Origin: Bosea sp. 29B
Lineage (GTDB): Bacteria; Pseudomonadota; Alphaproteobacteria; Rhizobiales; Beijerinckiaceae
Reading direction: 5' to 3'
NCBI RefSeq assembly: GCF_902506165.1
Contig: NZ_LR733817.1
Span: 4,015,937-4,079,936, forward strand
Length of the DNA stretch: 64,000 nt
Part shown: positions 1-9,543 of the stretch, in pieces
Layout: each line of letters opens with the position of its first letter
Position numbering within the stretch: the stretch's first letter is position 1
Program-made: the position numbers and the translations under genes
The notes under the pieces: generated by a model
Database searches by the model: none
Seen by the model: only the letters and a program-made list of their open reading frames with translations
Told to the model about the DNA's origin: nothing

Positions 1-52
1 CGAGCGGCCGGATGGCGCGCCGGAATCCGGATTGACGGTGGGTCGCACGCAT
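1..52 (-). CDS. Possible 5' end of a gene running off the left edge
   Basis: Read on the minus strand, an ATG at 52-50 is preceded at about 5 bases by GGAGAG, a good ribosome binding site, and the frame stays open to the window edge (17 codons, Arg-rich start). Nothing in so short a fragment identifies the product. It lies downstream of maeB on the same strand with about 170 bases between. A coding end on the plus strand cannot be excluded. The gap 53-225 has no convincing gene; it holds an imperfect palindrome around GCTTTCGAAAGC (177-188), which may act in maeB transcript termination. Confidence 0.3.
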   Translation of the reverse strand, partial: MRATHRQSGFRRAIRPL

Positions 53-225
53 GAGCGCTCTCCGAACGTTTCGCACGGGCCCCTTTCCCGCTTCTGAAAC
101 GAAGTATGAGCCTATCGCGCGCCGCCCGCCAAGAGCGAAAAGGCGGTATCAACTGCTGAGCTTAAGTCACTGGCCTGCTTTCGAAAGCTGGCTCAGAAAC
201 GACTTCAGCAAGGCCTCTCGCAGGG

Positions 226-2520
226 TCAGCCGGCGGCTGCCCGCCCTTGCGCCTCGGCGACGGCGACGGCGGTCATGTTGACGACGCCGCGTGCCGTGAC
301 CGAGCCGGTGAGGATATGCACCGGCTTAGCGGCGCCGATCAGGATCGGGCCGACCGGGAGCGCGTCCGCCAGCACCTTGGCGAACTGGTAGGCGATGTTG
401 GCCGCGTCGAGATTGGGGAAGATCAGGACGTTGGCGACGCCCTTCAGCTTCGAGGACGGCAGCACCCGGTCGCGGATCGCGGCGAGGAGGGCGGTGTCGG
501 CCTCCATCTCGCCATCGCATTCCAGCTCCGGTGCACGCTCCTGGATCAGCTTGACCGCCTTGCGCATCTTGATCGAGGACGGCGTGTCGGCCGCGCCGAA
601 ATCCGAATGCGAGAGCAGGGCGATCTTCGGGGCGATGCCGAAGCGCTCGACATGGCCGGCGGCGAGGATCGTCATGTCGGCGATCTCTTCGGCCGTCGGA
701 TCATGCTTCACATGGGTGTCGGCGAGGAAGAAGGCGCCCTTGCTGGTGATGATCAGCGTCATCGCCGCGATGTCGCAGACGCCGGGCTCCAGCCCGATGA
801 TGTCGCGGATATGGCGCAGGCGCGAGAGGAAGCGCCCTTCCAGGCCGGTGATCATCGCATCCGCCTCGCCGCGCGCTACGGCAAGCGCCGCGATCACCGT
901 GTTGTTGGTGCGCACCAGCGAGCGGGCCGCCTCCGGCGTGATGCCGCGCCGGCCGGCGATGTCGAGATAGGTCTGGACGTAGTCGCGATAGCGCGGGTCG
1001 TCCTCGGGATTGATCAGTTCGCAATCGATGCCCGGGCGGATCGTCAGGCCGAAGCGCTTGACGCGGGTCTCGATCACCGAGGGGCGGCCGATCAGGATCG
1101 GGATCGCCATGCCTTCCTCGATCGCGATCTGGGCGGCGCGCAGCACGCGCTCGTCCTCGCCCTCGGCATAGATCACGCGCTTGGGGTCGGCCTTGGCCTT
1201 GGCGAAGAGCGGCTTCATCAGGAAGCCGGAGCGGAAGACGAAGCGCGACAGGTCCTCGCGATAGGCTTCCAGGTCGATCAGCGGCTTCTTGGCGACGCCT
1301 GTGGTCATCGCCGCTTCCGCAACCGCCGGCGCGATGCGCAGGATCAGGCGGGGATCGAACGGGTTGGGGATCAGCGAGTTCGCGCCGAAGGTCGAGGCCT
1401 CGCCGCCATAGGCACGCGCCGCGATGTCGGACGTCGCCTCGCGGGCCAGCGCGGCAATCGCGCGCACCGCGGCGAGCTTCATCGGCTCGTTGATCGTCGT
1501 CGCCTGCACGTCGAGCGCGCCGCGGAAGATGTAGGGGAAGCACAGGACGTTGTTGACCTGGTTCGGATAATCCGAGCGTCCGGTGCAGATCATCGCATCG
1601 GGGCGCACCGCGAGGGCATCCTCCGGCGTGATCTCGGGATTGGGGTTGGCGAGCGCCAGGATCAGGGGCTTGGGCGCCATCTCCTTGGCCATCTCCGGCT
1701 TCAGCACGCCGGCGGCCGAGAGGCCGAGGAAGATGTCGGCGCCGGGGATCACCTCGGCGAGCGTGCGTGCCTGCGTCTCCTGGGCATAGACCTCCTTCCA
1801 GCGGTCCATCAGCGTGTTGCGGCCCTTGTAGACCACGCCGTCGAGATCGGTGACCCAGATGTTCTGGGTGCGGGCGCCGAGCGAGACGAGGAGGTTGAGG
1901 CAGGCCAGCGCCGCCGCGCCGGCGCCGGAGACGACGATCTTGACGTCGCCGATCTTCTTGCCCGCGAGGTCGAGCCCGTTCAGGACGGCGGCGCTGACGA
2001 TGATCGCGGTGCCGTGCTGGTCGTCATGGAAGACCGGGATGTTCATCCGGGCCTTGAGCTGCTCCTCGATCTCGAAGCATTCGGGGCCCTTGATGTCCTC
2101 GAGGTTGATGCCGCCGAAGGTCGGCTCCAGCGCGGCGACGACATCGACGAACTTCTCGATGTTCTTCTGCTCGACCTCGATGTCGAAGCAGTCGATCCCG
2201 GCGAATTTCTTGAACAGGACGGCCTTGCCCTCCATCACCGGCTTGGAGGCGAGCGGGCCGATGTCGCCGAGGCCGAGCACGGCGGTGCCGTTGGTGATGA
2301 CCGCGACGAGGTTCTGGCGCGAGGTGAGTTCGGCGGCCTGCGCCGGGTCTTCGACGATCGCCTCGCAGGCGGCGGCGACGCCGGGCGAATAGGCGAGCGC
2401 CAGGTCGCGCTGGTTGCCGAGCGGCTTGGTCGCCTGGATCTCGAGCTTACCCGGCTTGGGAAGGCGGTGATAGACGAGCGCGCCAGAACGAAGGTCCGCC
2501 GACAAGGTGCTCTTAGCCAT
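226..2520 (-). CDS. maeB: NADP-dependent malic enzyme with C-terminal phosphotransacetylase-like domain
   Basis: Oxidatively decarboxylates malate to pyruvate, linking the TCA cycle to pyruvate and NADPH supply. The 764-residue length is the usual size of the bacterial MaeB hybrid. The N-terminal malic domain shows the catalytic Tyr region YSPGVA (44-49), the GLGDIGP motif (83-89), GGINLEDI (146-153) and FHDDQHG (174-180); the Rossmann fold follows with SGAGAAA (208-214). From about residue 430 the protein resembles phosphate acetyltransferase, a domain that in MaeB is regulatory rather than catalytic. The start ATG at 2520 gives the typical N-terminus. It is monocistronic, and divergent from the MoxR gene with an AT-rich spacer between. 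Confidence 0.95.
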   Translation of the reverse strand: MAKSTLSADLRSGALVYHRLPKPGKLEIQATKPLGNQRDLALAYSPGVAAACEAIVEDPAQAAELTSRQNLVAVITNGTAVLGLGDIGPLASKPVMEGKAVLFKKFAGIDCFDIEVEQKNIEKFVDVVAALEPTFGGINLEDIKGPECFEIEEQLKARMNIPVFHDDQHGTAIIVSAAVLNGLDLAGKKIGDVKIVVSGAGAAALACLNLLVSLGARTQNIWVTDLDGVVYKGRNTLMDRWKEVYAQETQARTLAEVIPGADIFLGLSAAGVLKPEMAKEMAPKPLILALANPNPEITPEDALAVRPDAMICTGRSDYPNQVNNVLCFPYIFRGALDVQATTINEPMKLAAVRAIAALAREATSDIAARAYGGEASTFGANSLIPNPFDPRLILRIAPAVAEAAMTTGVAKKPLIDLEAYREDLSRFVFRSGFLMKPLFAKAKADPKRVIYAEGEDERVLRAAQIAIEEGMAIPILIGRPSVIETRVKRFGLTIRPGIDCELINPEDDPRYRDYVQTYLDIAGRRGITPEAARSLVRTNNTVIAALAVARGEADAMITGLEGRFLSRLRHIRDIIGLEPGVCDIAAMTLIITSKGAFFLADTHVKHDPTAEEIADMTILAAGHVERFGIAPKIALLSHSDFGAADTPSSIKMRKAVKLIQERAPELECDGEMEADTALLAAIRDRVLPSSKLKGVANVLIFPNLDAANIAYQFAKVLADALPVGPILIGAAKPVHILTGSVTARGVVNMTAVAVAEAQGRAAAG

Positions 2521-2812
2521 CCCACGCTTCCTCTGCGCTGCAGTTGTGAGTTGAGGAGGTCGCGCGGAAACGGGTGGGCGTCAAGCCGGAGCGGGCGGCG
2601 AAAGACTTGTGCCGCCGTGAAAACAGGGTCGCGCTTCGCCCGCAAGTGCGGCCGGACCGCCGGAATCGTGGCGGCAGGCGGTCCGTGAAACAGCCGTGAA
2701 ACAAAACTAAACATTACAAAGAAATAATGATTTCAAAGGCCTCGGCTGTTGCAGACTACCTCTTGCCGTACCCGCGGACGTGATCCCGGACGGGCGCTCT
2801 TGGGAGGGGTTG
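2521..2812. promoter_or_regulatory. Divergent promoter region maeB / MoxR operon
   Basis: 292-base spacer between two divergent genes. Most is GC-rich, but 2699-2736 is strikingly A/T-rich (runs such as AAACAAAACTAAACATTAC). On the minus strand TTGAAA (2736-2731) and TGTTTA (2713-2708) are 17 bases apart, a weak sigma-70-like pair that could serve maeB. No gene is visible here. The promoter assignment is inference. Confidence 0.35.
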
Positions 2813-3844
2813 ATGGAAGCGACGCGTTCCGCCTTCGAGGAAGTCGTCTCGCTGCGACAGGCCAAGCAGCTGATTCAGTGCATGGCGCATGAGCAGAGCT
2901 TCCTGCTGCTCTCGCCGCCCGGGCTCGGCAAGTCGGAGCTGGTCTATGAAGCCGCGCGCGAGGCAGGCCTGCCCTGTCGCTCGCTGCTCGGCACCCAGAT
3001 CGCCCCGGAGGACGTCAGCGGCATCCCGCGCATCGTCGGCGAGCGCTCGGTCTTCTGCCCGCCGCGCGTGCTGCTGCCGGAGAAGCCCGAGCCGTTCTGC
3101 CTGTTCCTCGACGAATTGCCGGCCTGCTCGCCCGATGTCCAGAAGGCGTTCTATTCCCTGCTGCTGGAGCGGCGGCTGGGTGAGCATGCCCTGCCGAAGG
3201 GCACCTGGGTCGTCGCCGCCGGCAACCGCCTGCAGGACCGCGCTTTGGTGCGTGCAATGAGCTCGGCGCTGGTCAACCGCGTCACCATCCTGCAATTGCG
3301 CGTCGATACCGCCGATTGGCTCGCCTGGGCCCAGCGTGCCGGCGTGCGGGCCGAGATCCGCAGCTTCATCGCGACCATCCCCGACGCGCTGATGCGGCCG
3401 GTGCCGGCCGAGCCTGTGCCCTTCTCGACGCCGCGCGCCTGGACCTTGCTGTCACGGGCGCTCGACATGGCCCAGAATGCCGGCTTCCTCAGCAATGAGC
3501 TGCGGCGTGCGCTCGCCTTCGGCCGGCTCTCCCCGGAGGACGCGGTGGTGTTCTGCGCGCTCGCCGAGGATTCGATCGGCGCGGTCCGCCCGCTCGAGGA
3601 CTATCTGCGCAAGCCCGAGCTGCTGCCGAAGGGCGATTCCGCCCGCTGGTTCATCCTCGACTGCATCCGCCAGTTCGTCAGGGACGGGCGCGCGGAAGGC
3701 ATCAAACCGGCGGTGATCAATCGCTTCCTGCGCAGCCTGTCGCACGAGCATCAGCTTCTCATCCTCAACGACATGGTCGAGATCTGGGGCACGCTCGGCG
3801 CGGACCGGGCGATGTACGACCTCCTGCGCAAGGTCGCGGCATGA
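2813..3844 (+). CDS. MoxR-family AAA+ ATPase
   Basis: An AAA+ ATPase of the MoxR type, normally a chaperone-like partner that remodels or activates a VWA-domain protein encoded next to it. Walker A is PPGLGKSE (about residues 35-42), Walker B is LFLDELPA (about 97-104), and a sensor-1 region GNRLQDRA follows; the Walker A is of the usual GxxGxGKS form. I chose ATG 2813 (343 aa) because GGGAGGGG lies just upstream; an in-frame GTG at 2780 would add 11 unlikely residues. The stop overlaps the next ATG (ATGA), so the VWA protein is translationally coupled. Substrate unknown. Confidence 0.88.
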   Translation: MEATRSAFEEVVSLRQAKQLIQCMAHEQSFLLLSPPGLGKSELVYEAAREAGLPCRSLLGTQIAPEDVSGIPRIVGERSVFCPPRVLLPEKPEPFCLFLDELPACSPDVQKAFYSLLLERRLGEHALPKGTWVVAAGNRLQDRALVRAMSSALVNRVTILQLRVDTADWLAWAQRAGVRAEIRSFIATIPDALMRPVPAEPVPFSTPRAWTLLSRALDMAQNAGFLSNELRRALAFGRLSPEDAVVFCALAEDSIGAVRPLEDYLRKPELLPKGDSARWFILDCIRQFVRDGRAEGIKPAVINRFLRSLSHEHQLLILNDMVEIWGTLGADRAMYDLLRKVAA

Positions 3845-5100
3845 GCACGGCGCCCGATCTTTCGGTTGCCGACCGCGCCACCCACGCGCGGATCATGCGG
3901 GGCCTGCGGCTGGTGACAGTGCCGTTCCCGCATCTGGCTGGGCTTGCCGCCGCCGTGCGCGTCGAGATCGATGAGCGCGTGCCGACCATGGGCGTCTTTG
4001 CTTCCGGCCGGTTGCTGGCCAACGCGGCCTTCACGGCGAGGCTCTCCGCCGACGATCTCGTCTTCGTGCTCGCCCACGAGCTGCTGCACCTGGCGCTACG
4101 GACCCATGACCGGGCCCGCGGCAGCGCCACGCTCGAGTTCAACTACGCCCACGACTACATCATCAATGACATGCTGCGGCATGCGCTCGGCACCACCAAA
4201 ATCCCGGCCGGCGGGCTCGATATGCAAGGCGCACGTGAGCGCTCGGCAGAGGACATCGTGCTCGAGATGCGCCGCACTGGCAGCTACATGCCGTCGCGGA
4301 CTCAGGTCTGGGAAGGGCAGGCGGTCACCGTCGAGCAGGTGCTCGGCGCAGCCCGGCAGGCGCCTGACGGCGCGATGGGCGATGCGCTTGACGCCCAGCG
4401 CGAACGCGAGCTTTTCCCTGAAGACAGCGCCGACCAGGCCGAGCGGGCTCGGGCGGTCCGCGACCTCGCTGGCCGCGGCATGGTTCTGGCGAAGGCCATG
4501 GGCGCCCTGCGCGGCAGGGGCGACAGCGCAGGCGGCCAGCAACAGAGCGTGCGGGCGCAACGCGGCTTCTTCCACACGCCCTGGCATGTCGCGCTCCAGG
4601 CTTGGCTCGACGGCGCCGCGCCCGGCGAGCGCACCTACACCCGCGCCTCGCGCCGCGGCCATGATCGCGGTGACGTCGTGATGCCCGGGCGCAAACGCCA
4701 TTCCTGGATGCTGAACGTCATCCTCGATACCAGCGCCTCGATGAGCGACGATATCCCGAAGGCGCTCGGCGCCATCGCCGATTTCTGCGATGCGGCGGGG
4801 GTCGACGAGATCCGCGTCGTCCAGTGCGACACCGTCGTCACATCAGACGAGGTGCTCTCCCCGTCAGCGCTCGCCGACTACCAGATCAGCGGCTATGGCG
4901 GCAGCGACCTGACGCCCGCGCTCGCCGCATTGGCGGACGATCCGCGCGTGAGCTCGGCGATCGTCATCACCGACGGCGACATCACCTATCCCAGCGAGGC
5001 CGTGCCCTATGCAGTGCTCTGGGCGCTGCCGAAAGCTTCAGCCTCGTTCCAGCCGTCCTATGGACGCGTGATCGTCATGCAAGCGGGAGGCGCATCGTGA
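3841..5100 (+). CDS. Predicted zinc metallopeptidase / VWA-domain protein (DUF2201 type)
   Basis: The N-terminal half carries a zincin signature HELLH (79-83) in a DUF2201-like putative metallopeptidase domain, followed by a charged linker. The C-terminal half is a von Willebrand A-like domain starting near residue 288, with the MIDAS elements DTSAS (about 295-299), a Thr in GGSDLTPA and Asp in ITDGD. All metal-binding positions look intact. It overlaps the MoxR gene by 4 bases and the next gene by 4 bases, so the three proteins are probably made together. Family members pair with MoxR ATPases, but their substrates are generally unknown. No signal peptide is seen, so a cytoplasmic location is inferred. 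Confidence 0.85.
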   Translation: MSTAPDLSVADRATHARIMRGLRLVTVPFPHLAGLAAAVRVEIDERVPTMGVFASGRLLANAAFTARLSADDLVFVLAHELLHLALRTHDRARGSATLEFNYAHDYIINDMLRHALGTTKIPAGGLDMQGARERSAEDIVLEMRRTGSYMPSRTQVWEGQAVTVEQVLGAARQAPDGAMGDALDAQRERELFPEDSADQAERARAVRDLAGRGMVLAKAMGALRGRGDSAGGQQQSVRAQRGFFHTPWHVALQAWLDGAAPGERTYTRASRRGHDRGDVVMPGRKRHSWMLNVILDTSASMSDDIPKALGAIADFCDAAGVDEIRVVQCDTVVTSDEVLSPSALADYQISGYGGSDLTPALAALADDPRVSSAIVITDGDITYPSEAVPYAVLWALPKASASFQPSYGRVIVMQAGGAS

Positions 5101-5483
5101 AAGTCGTTCAGGATCTCGTCGCCTATTTCGACAAGCGCGGGAAACTCTCGCGCCGGCAGCTCAAGACGCTGCTCGAGCAGAACTCGATCGCCTCGGATGC
5201 GCCGACCAACATGCACGGGCTCTGTGAGAAGGTCGGCGCCGTCTACTATTTCCGCATCACGGGCGTCTTGGAAGGCCAACTCTGGGGCACTGACATCTAC
5301 AGCGGCGACTCGACGCTTGGCGCAGCCGCCGTCCATATGGGTCTGCTGAAGCCCGGCAAGAGCGCCGTCTTCAGGGTGACGGTGGTGACGCCGCCGGAGG
5401 AGTTCCCCGGCACCGAGCGCAACGGCGTCACCAGCACCCAGTATGGGCGCTATCAATACGCGTGGCAGCTCTCGCCACTCTGA
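5097..5483 (+). CDS. Small LCCL-domain-like protein
   Basis: 128 residues from a GTG at 5097 that overlaps the preceding stop (GTGA), making a third coupled member of the MoxR/VWA operon. The first 45 residues form a charged helical region; residues about 50-128 resemble an LCCL domain: WGTDIYSGDS, then AAVHMGLLKPG, a V-rich strand, and the diagnostic NGVTSTQYG near 113-121. LCCL domains are mainly extracellular modules in eukaryotes; in bacteria their role is unclear. There is no signal peptide here. Cysteines of the classic domain are reduced to one (LCEK), so disulfides are unlikely. Function unknown. Confidence 0.7.
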   Translation: MKVVQDLVAYFDKRGKLSRRQLKTLLEQNSIASDAPTNMHGLCEKVGAVYYFRITGVLEGQLWGTDIYSGDSTLGAAAVHMGLLKPGKSAVFRVTVVTPPEEFPGTERNGVTSTQYGRYQYAWQLSPL

Positions 5484-5503
5484 GACAGCGGCGCCGGTGA
5501 AGC

Positions 5504-6520
5504 TCAGGCCGCCAGCGCACCGACGCCGCCATCGTGCAGGTGGCAGGCGGCGACATGCCCCGTCGCGATTTCCTTCAGCGCCGGGCGCTCGGCCTTGCAG
5601 CGCGGCCCGGCTTGCGGGCAGCGCGGATGGAAATGGCAGCCGGTGGGCGGGTGCAGCGGCGAGGGGATCTCGCCCTTCAGCGGGGCGAAGCGCTTCTTGC
5701 GGGCACTGATCGTCGGGACATTGGCGAGCAGCGCCTGTGTGTAGGGGTGCTGCGGGCCCTTGAACAGTTCGCTTGCCGGCGCCGCCTCGACCACGCGGCC
5801 GAGATACATGATCACGACACGGTCGGAGAGGTGGCGGACCACCGAGAGATCATGGCTAATGAAAAGATAAGTCAGGTTAAGTTCGTCACGCAGCTTCATG
5901 AAAAGATTCAGGACTTGGGCCTGAATCGATACATCAAGTGCGGCCACGCTCTCGTCGCAGACGAGGAACTGCGGCTTGACTGCCAGCGCCCTGGCAATGC
6001 CGATGCGGGCGCGCTGACCACCGGAGAACTGGTGCGGATAGCGGCGCCGATAGGTCGAGTCGAGCCCGACCCGATCGAGCATTTCGGCGACATAGGCGTC
6101 CTGCTGCGCCTTCGGCACCAGCCCGTGCACGACCGGCGCCTCGCCGACGATGTCGGTGACGCGCAGGCGCGGATTGAGCGAGGACATCGGGTCCTGGAAG
6201 ATCATCTGGATGGCGAGCGTCGCCGCCTTGCGCTCCTCCGACGACATCTCGTCGGTGTAGCGCCCGCGCCAGGAGACGCGGCCGGAGCTGGCATGGTGGA
6301 CACCGGCGACGACGCGTCCGAGCGTCGACTTGCCGCAACCGGATTCGCCGACGAGCCCGACGACCTCGCCCTGTCGGATCGAGAGGTCGACGCTGTCGAC
6401 GGCATGAACGGTCTGCTCGCTGTACTTGGCGCCGAGCAAATTGGCGAATTTCGAGGCGGCGTCGAGCGGCTTGGTGAAACGCTTCGAGACGGCCTCTAAG
6501 GTGAGGATCGGAGTGCTCAT
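5504..6520 (-). CDS. Dipeptide/oligopeptide ABC transporter ATP-binding protein (DppF/OppF type)
   Basis: Second ATPase subunit of a peptide/nickel-type importer. Walker [10 protein letters not shown], the ABC signature LSGGQ in the variant form [15 protein letters not shown], Walker [13 protein letters not shown] and an H-loop [11 protein letters not shown] are all present, and the C-terminus has the Cys-containing oligopeptide/dipeptide extension ([14 protein letters not shown]) that in this family can hold an iron-sulfur cluster. 338 residues, normal length. It overlaps the dppD-like stop by 4 bases and is the last gene of the operon, converging on the LCCL gene with only 20 bases between. 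The Walker B has Ser after Glu rather than Pro, as is common in DppF-like subunits. Confidence 0.93.
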   Translation of the reverse strand: MSTPILTLEAVSKRFTKPLDAASKFANLLGAKYSEQTVHAVDSVDLSIRQGEVVGLVGESGCGKSTLGRVVAGVHHASSGRVSWRGRYTDEMSSEERKAATLAIQMIFQDPMSSLNPRLRVTDIVGEAPVVHGLVPKAQQDAYVAEMLDRVGLDSTYRRRYPHQFSGGQRARIGIARALAVKPQFLVCDESVAALDVSIQAQVLNLFMKLRDELNLTYLFISHDLSVVRHLSDRVVIMYLGRVVEAAPASELFKGPQHPYTQALLANVPTISARKKRFAPLKGEIPSPLHPPTGCHFHPRCPQAGPRCKAERPALKEIATGHVAACHLHDGGVGALAA

Positions 6521-7500
6521 GCCGCGACTCCGGCGAGGTTCAGCGGGTGGTGGCAGCGCACGCCGCGCTCGCCCGGGAACGGGGTGACGTCAGGGGCGCT
6601 GGCGAGGCAATCGGCCTGTGCGTAGTCGCAGCGCGCCGCGAAGGCGCAGCCTTGCGGCAGGCGCGCCAGCGATGGTGTCGAGCCCCTGATCTGGCGCAAG
6701 GGCGCGCCGGGCTCGCCCTCTGCGGGCAGTGAGCCGAGCAAACCGTTGGTGTAGGGGTGGAGCGGGGTGTCGAGTACCGGATCGACAGCGCCGGTCTCGA
6801 CGATGCGGCCGGCATACATCACCGCGATCCGGTCGGCGAGACCGGCGACGACACCGAGATCATGTGTGATCCAGACCAGAGCCGTGCCAGTGTCGGCGCA
6901 AAGGCTCTGCATTTCCGCCAGGATCTGGCTCTGGATGGTGACGTCGAGCGCCGTGGTCGGCTCGTCGCAGATGATCAGCGGCGGGCGGTGCAGCAGCGCG
7001 ATCGCGATCGCGACGCGCTGGCGCATGCCGCCGGAGAACTGATGCGGATAGGCGTTGAGCCGCTCCTCGGGCGAGGGGATGCCGACCTTGGCGAGCGCGT
7101 CGCGGGCGCGCTCGCGGGCCGCCTTGTGCGAGACCTTGTCATGGGCGGTGACGGCCTCGATCATCTGCGTATCGACGCGCAGCACCGGGTTCAGCGTCAT
7201 CATCGGGTCCTGGAAGATCATCGCGACTTCGCGGCCGCGGACCTTGCGGAAACCCTCCTCGTCGAGCCCGACCAGCTCCTTGCCGTTGAGCTTGATCGAG
7301 CCCTCGACGATTCTGCCGGGCGGATCGATCAGGCCCATCACCGAGAAACCGGTGACCGACTTGCCCGAGCCGGATTCGCCGACGAGGCCGAGCACCTCGC
7401 CACGGTCGACATGGAAGGAGACGCCGTCGACCGACTTCACTGTGCCGGCGCGGGTGAAGAAATGGGTCTTGAGACCGCTGACTTCGAGAACGGGAGCCAT
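6517..7500 (-). CDS. Dipeptide/oligopeptide ABC transporter ATP-binding protein (DppD/OppD type)
   Basis: First ATPase subunit of the same importer, 327 residues from ATG 7500. Walker A GESGSGKSV, signature FSGGMRQRVAIAIAL, Walker B LIICDEPTTALD and H-loop ITHDLGVVAGL are complete; the C-terminal family extension has CAFAARCDYAQADC. The open frame continues upstream through the permease region in another frame, but the ATG at 7500 gives the canonical start two bases after the dppC-like stop. With its partner it powers uptake of a substrate delivered by the periplasmic protein at 9544-11145. Confidence 0.93.
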   Translation of the reverse strand: MAPVLEVSGLKTHFFTRAGTVKSVDGVSFHVDRGEVLGLVGESGSGKSVTGFSVMGLIDPPGRIVEGSIKLNGKELVGLDEEGFRKVRGREVAMIFQDPMMTLNPVLRVDTQMIEAVTAHDKVSHKAARERARDALAKVGIPSPEERLNAYPHQFSGGMRQRVAIAIALLHRPPLIICDEPTTALDVTIQSQILAEMQSLCADTGTALVWITHDLGVVAGLADRIAVMYAGRIVETGAVDPVLDTPLHPYTNGLLGSLPAEGEPGAPLRQIRGSTPSLARLPQGCAFAARCDYAQADCLASAPDVTPFPGERGVRCHHPLNLAGVAA

Positions 7501-7502
7501 GC

Positions 7503-8423
7503 TCACTTCTCCAGGCGCGGGTTGAGCACGTCGCGCAGGCGGTCGCCGACCAGGTTGATCGAGACGATCGTCATCAGCAGCGCAAAGCCGGGGAAGACCG
7601 AGATCCAGTAGCTGCCCGAGAGCATGTACTGGAAGCCGTTGGCGATCAGCACGCCGAGCGAGGGCTCGGTCTGCGGCAGGCCGACGCCGAGGAAGGACAG
7701 CGTCGCCTCCAGCGAGATCGCATGGGCCGTCTGCACGGTGACGATGACGATGACCGGCGCCAGGCAATTCGGCAGGATGTGCCGGAAGACGGTGCGGGCA
7801 TGGGACAGGCCCAAGGATTGCGCCGCCTCGACATATTCCTTGCGTCGCTCGACGAGGGCGGAGCCGCGCACGGTGCGGGCGTAATAGGCCCATTGCACCA
7901 TCACCAGCGCGATGATGATCTTGTCGACGCCCTTGCCGAGGCCCGCGACCAGGATCAGGGCGACCAGAACGGACGGCAGCGAGAGCTGCAGGTCGACCAG
8001 GCGCATGATCGCGTTCTCAGTACGCCCGCCCGCATAGGCTGCGATCAGGCCGACCGCCGAGCCGATGCTCGCTGCCAGGATGCCCGAGAAGGCGCCGACC
8101 ATCAGCGAGATGCGCAGGCCGTAGAGAATGCCGGACAAAAGGTCGCGGCCGACACCGTCCGAGCCGAGCCACATGGTGAAGCCCTCGCCCGAGACCGAGC
8201 CCGGCGGCTGGCGCGAATCCATCACGTCGACGCTAGCGAGATCGTAGGGGTTCTGCGGCGCGATCAGCGGGGCGGCGAGGGCGAGCAGGACGATCAGGAT
8301 GAAGAGGGCGAGCCCGAACAGCGCCAGCCGGTCCTCGATGAAGGAGCGGACAAAGCGCCGGAACGGCGTCTCCTCCTTGGCCTCGGCAGGCGGTGCGGCA
8401 GCGGGCAAAGAGGTGTCGCTCAT
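7503..8423 (-). CDS. Dipeptide/oligopeptide ABC transporter permease (DppC/OppC type)
   Basis: 306-residue inner-membrane permease. The cytoplasmic N-terminus is followed by a first membrane helix (LALFGLALFILIVLLALAAP) and, later, the BPD_transp_1 domain with the coupling-helix EAA loop around EAAQSLGLSHARTVFRHILPN. The C-terminus ends VGDRLRDVLNPRLEK, typical of the DppC subfamily. ATGA overlap with the upstream permease gene shows translational coupling. Confidence 0.93.
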   Translation of the reverse strand: MSDTSLPAAAPPAEAKEETPFRRFVRSFIEDRLALFGLALFILIVLLALAAPLIAPQNPYDLASVDVMDSRQPPGSVSGEGFTMWLGSDGVGRDLLSGILYGLRISLMVGAFSGILAASIGSAVGLIAAYAGGRTENAIMRLVDLQLSLPSVLVALILVAGLGKGVDKIIIALVMVQWAYYARTVRGSALVERRKEYVEAAQSLGLSHARTVFRHILPNCLAPVIVIVTVQTAHAISLEATLSFLGVGLPQTEPSLGVLIANGFQYMLSGSYWISVFPGFALLMTIVSINLVGDRLRDVLNPRLEK

Positions 8424-9397
8424 GATGTCGCCTCCGTCAGGCGGACGCGCGGATCGAGCGCCGAATAGATCAGGTCAACCAGGAGGTTGATGGTGACGAA
8501 CAGCACGACGACGACCATGACATAGGCGACGATCACCGGCCGATCGAGCCGGGTGATCGCCTCCAGCAGCAGGCGGCCCATGCCCGGCCAGGCGAAGATC
8601 GTCTCGGTCACCACCGAGAAGGCGACGAGCGAGCCGAACTCCAGCCCGAGCACAGTGACGATCGGGATCATGATGTTCTTGAGGATGTGGACGCCGATGA
8701 TCCGGCTCTGCGACAGGCCCTTGGCCCGGGCGAACTTGACGTAGTCCATCAGCGCCGCCTCGCGCGCGCCAGCTCGCGCCAGGCGGATCACCAGCGAGAT
8801 CTTGAGCAGCGCCAGGTTGAAGGCCGGCAGGGCGACATGCTGCCAGCCCTTCAGCGACAGCAGCGAGGTGTCCAGGCCGAAGATCGAGACGGTAGGTCCG
8901 CGCCCGGTCGCCGGCAGCCAGCCGAGGCTGACTGCGAAGGTGAGGATCAGCATCAGCCCGACCCAGAAGGTCGGCAGCGAGAAGCCGAGGATCGAGACCG
9001 CCATGATGAAGCGCGACAGCCGGCTCTCCGGCTTCAGGCCGGCATAGAGGCCGAGCGGCAGGCCGATCACGACCGCCAGAACCAGCGCGACGAAGGCGAG
9101 CTCCAGCGTCGCCGGCATGCGGCTGAGGATCAGTTTGATCGCGGATTCGCCATGGACGAAGGAGCGGCCGAGATCGCCCTGGACGGCGTTCTTCAGGAAG
9201 ACCAGGAACTGTTCCCAGATCGGCCGGTCGAGCCCGAGGGCGCGGGCCGTCTCGGCGATCTGCTGCTGGTCCATCTCCGGCGAGATCAGCATGTAGATGG
9301 GATCGCCGACGACGTTCACGCCGAAGAAGACGATCACGAGCATCGCCGCGATGACGAAGAGAGCTTGCGCCAGGCGGCGCAGGACGAATGCCAGCAT
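8420..9397 (-). CDS. Dipeptide/oligopeptide ABC transporter permease (DppB/OppB type)
   Basis: 325-residue permease with the DppB-type N-terminus (LAFVLRRLAQALFVIAAMLVIVFFG, first membrane helix) and the GDLGRSFVHG motif typical of this subfamily, then the BPD_transp_1 core with the EAA loop FARAKGLSQSRIIGVHILKN. The C-terminus is short, DLIYSALDPRVRL. It is the first gene after the solute-binding protein, separated by 146 bases that hold two perfect hairpins, an arrangement that usually leaves the permease genes less expressed than the binding protein. Confidence 0.93.
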   Translation of the reverse strand: MLAFVLRRLAQALFVIAAMLVIVFFGVNVVGDPIYMLISPEMDQQQIAETARALGLDRPIWEQFLVFLKNAVQGDLGRSFVHGESAIKLILSRMPATLELAFVALVLAVVIGLPLGLYAGLKPESRLSRFIMAVSILGFSLPTFWVGLMLILTFAVSLGWLPATGRGPTVSIFGLDTSLLSLKGWQHVALPAFNLALLKISLVIRLARAGAREAALMDYVKFARAKGLSQSRIIGVHILKNIMIPIVTVLGLEFGSLVAFSVVTETIFAWPGMGRLLLEAITRLDRPVIVAYVMVVVVLFVTINLLVDLIYSALDPRVRLTEATS

Positions 9398-9427
9398 GGT
9401 CCGGGGCCTTCCGGATCGGGAGTGCGG

Positions 9428-9464
9428 GAGACCACCCCTCGGGCAGGGCCGGAGGGGTGGTCTC
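9428..9464. repeat. Perfect 13-bp hairpin between binding-protein and permease genes
   Basis: Arms GAGACCACCCCTC (9428-9440) and GAGGGGTGGTCTC (9452-9464) are exact reverse complements with an 11-base loop. It lies 30 bases upstream of the dppB-like start, on the transcript made from the minus strand. No T-run follows on the minus strand, so it looks more like an RNA-stabilising or partial-termination hairpin than a full terminator. Confidence 0.6.
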
Positions 9465-9495
9465 TTCGCATTTCAACAAGGAAAGAGTGTCGCGC

Positions 9496-9527
9496 GGTCC
9501 GGACCGGGCTTCAAGCCGGTCCGGACC
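9496..9527. repeat. Perfect 12-bp hairpin just downstream of the binding-protein gene
   Basis: Arms GGTCCGGACCGG (9496-9507) and CCGGTCCGGACC (9516-9527) with an 8-base loop. It starts 16 bases after the stop codon of the binding-protein gene (minus-strand reading). It probably protects the 3' end of the binding-protein message. No T-tract follows. Confidence 0.6.
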
Positions 9528-9543
9528 GGATCGACGGGGCCGG

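Noticed and set aside
247..2688. Plus-strand 813-residue open frame over maeB
   Set aside because: Composition is that of an antisense reading of a GC-rich gene (Asp/Arg/Gly/His-rich, no domains), and maeB on the other strand is unmistakable.
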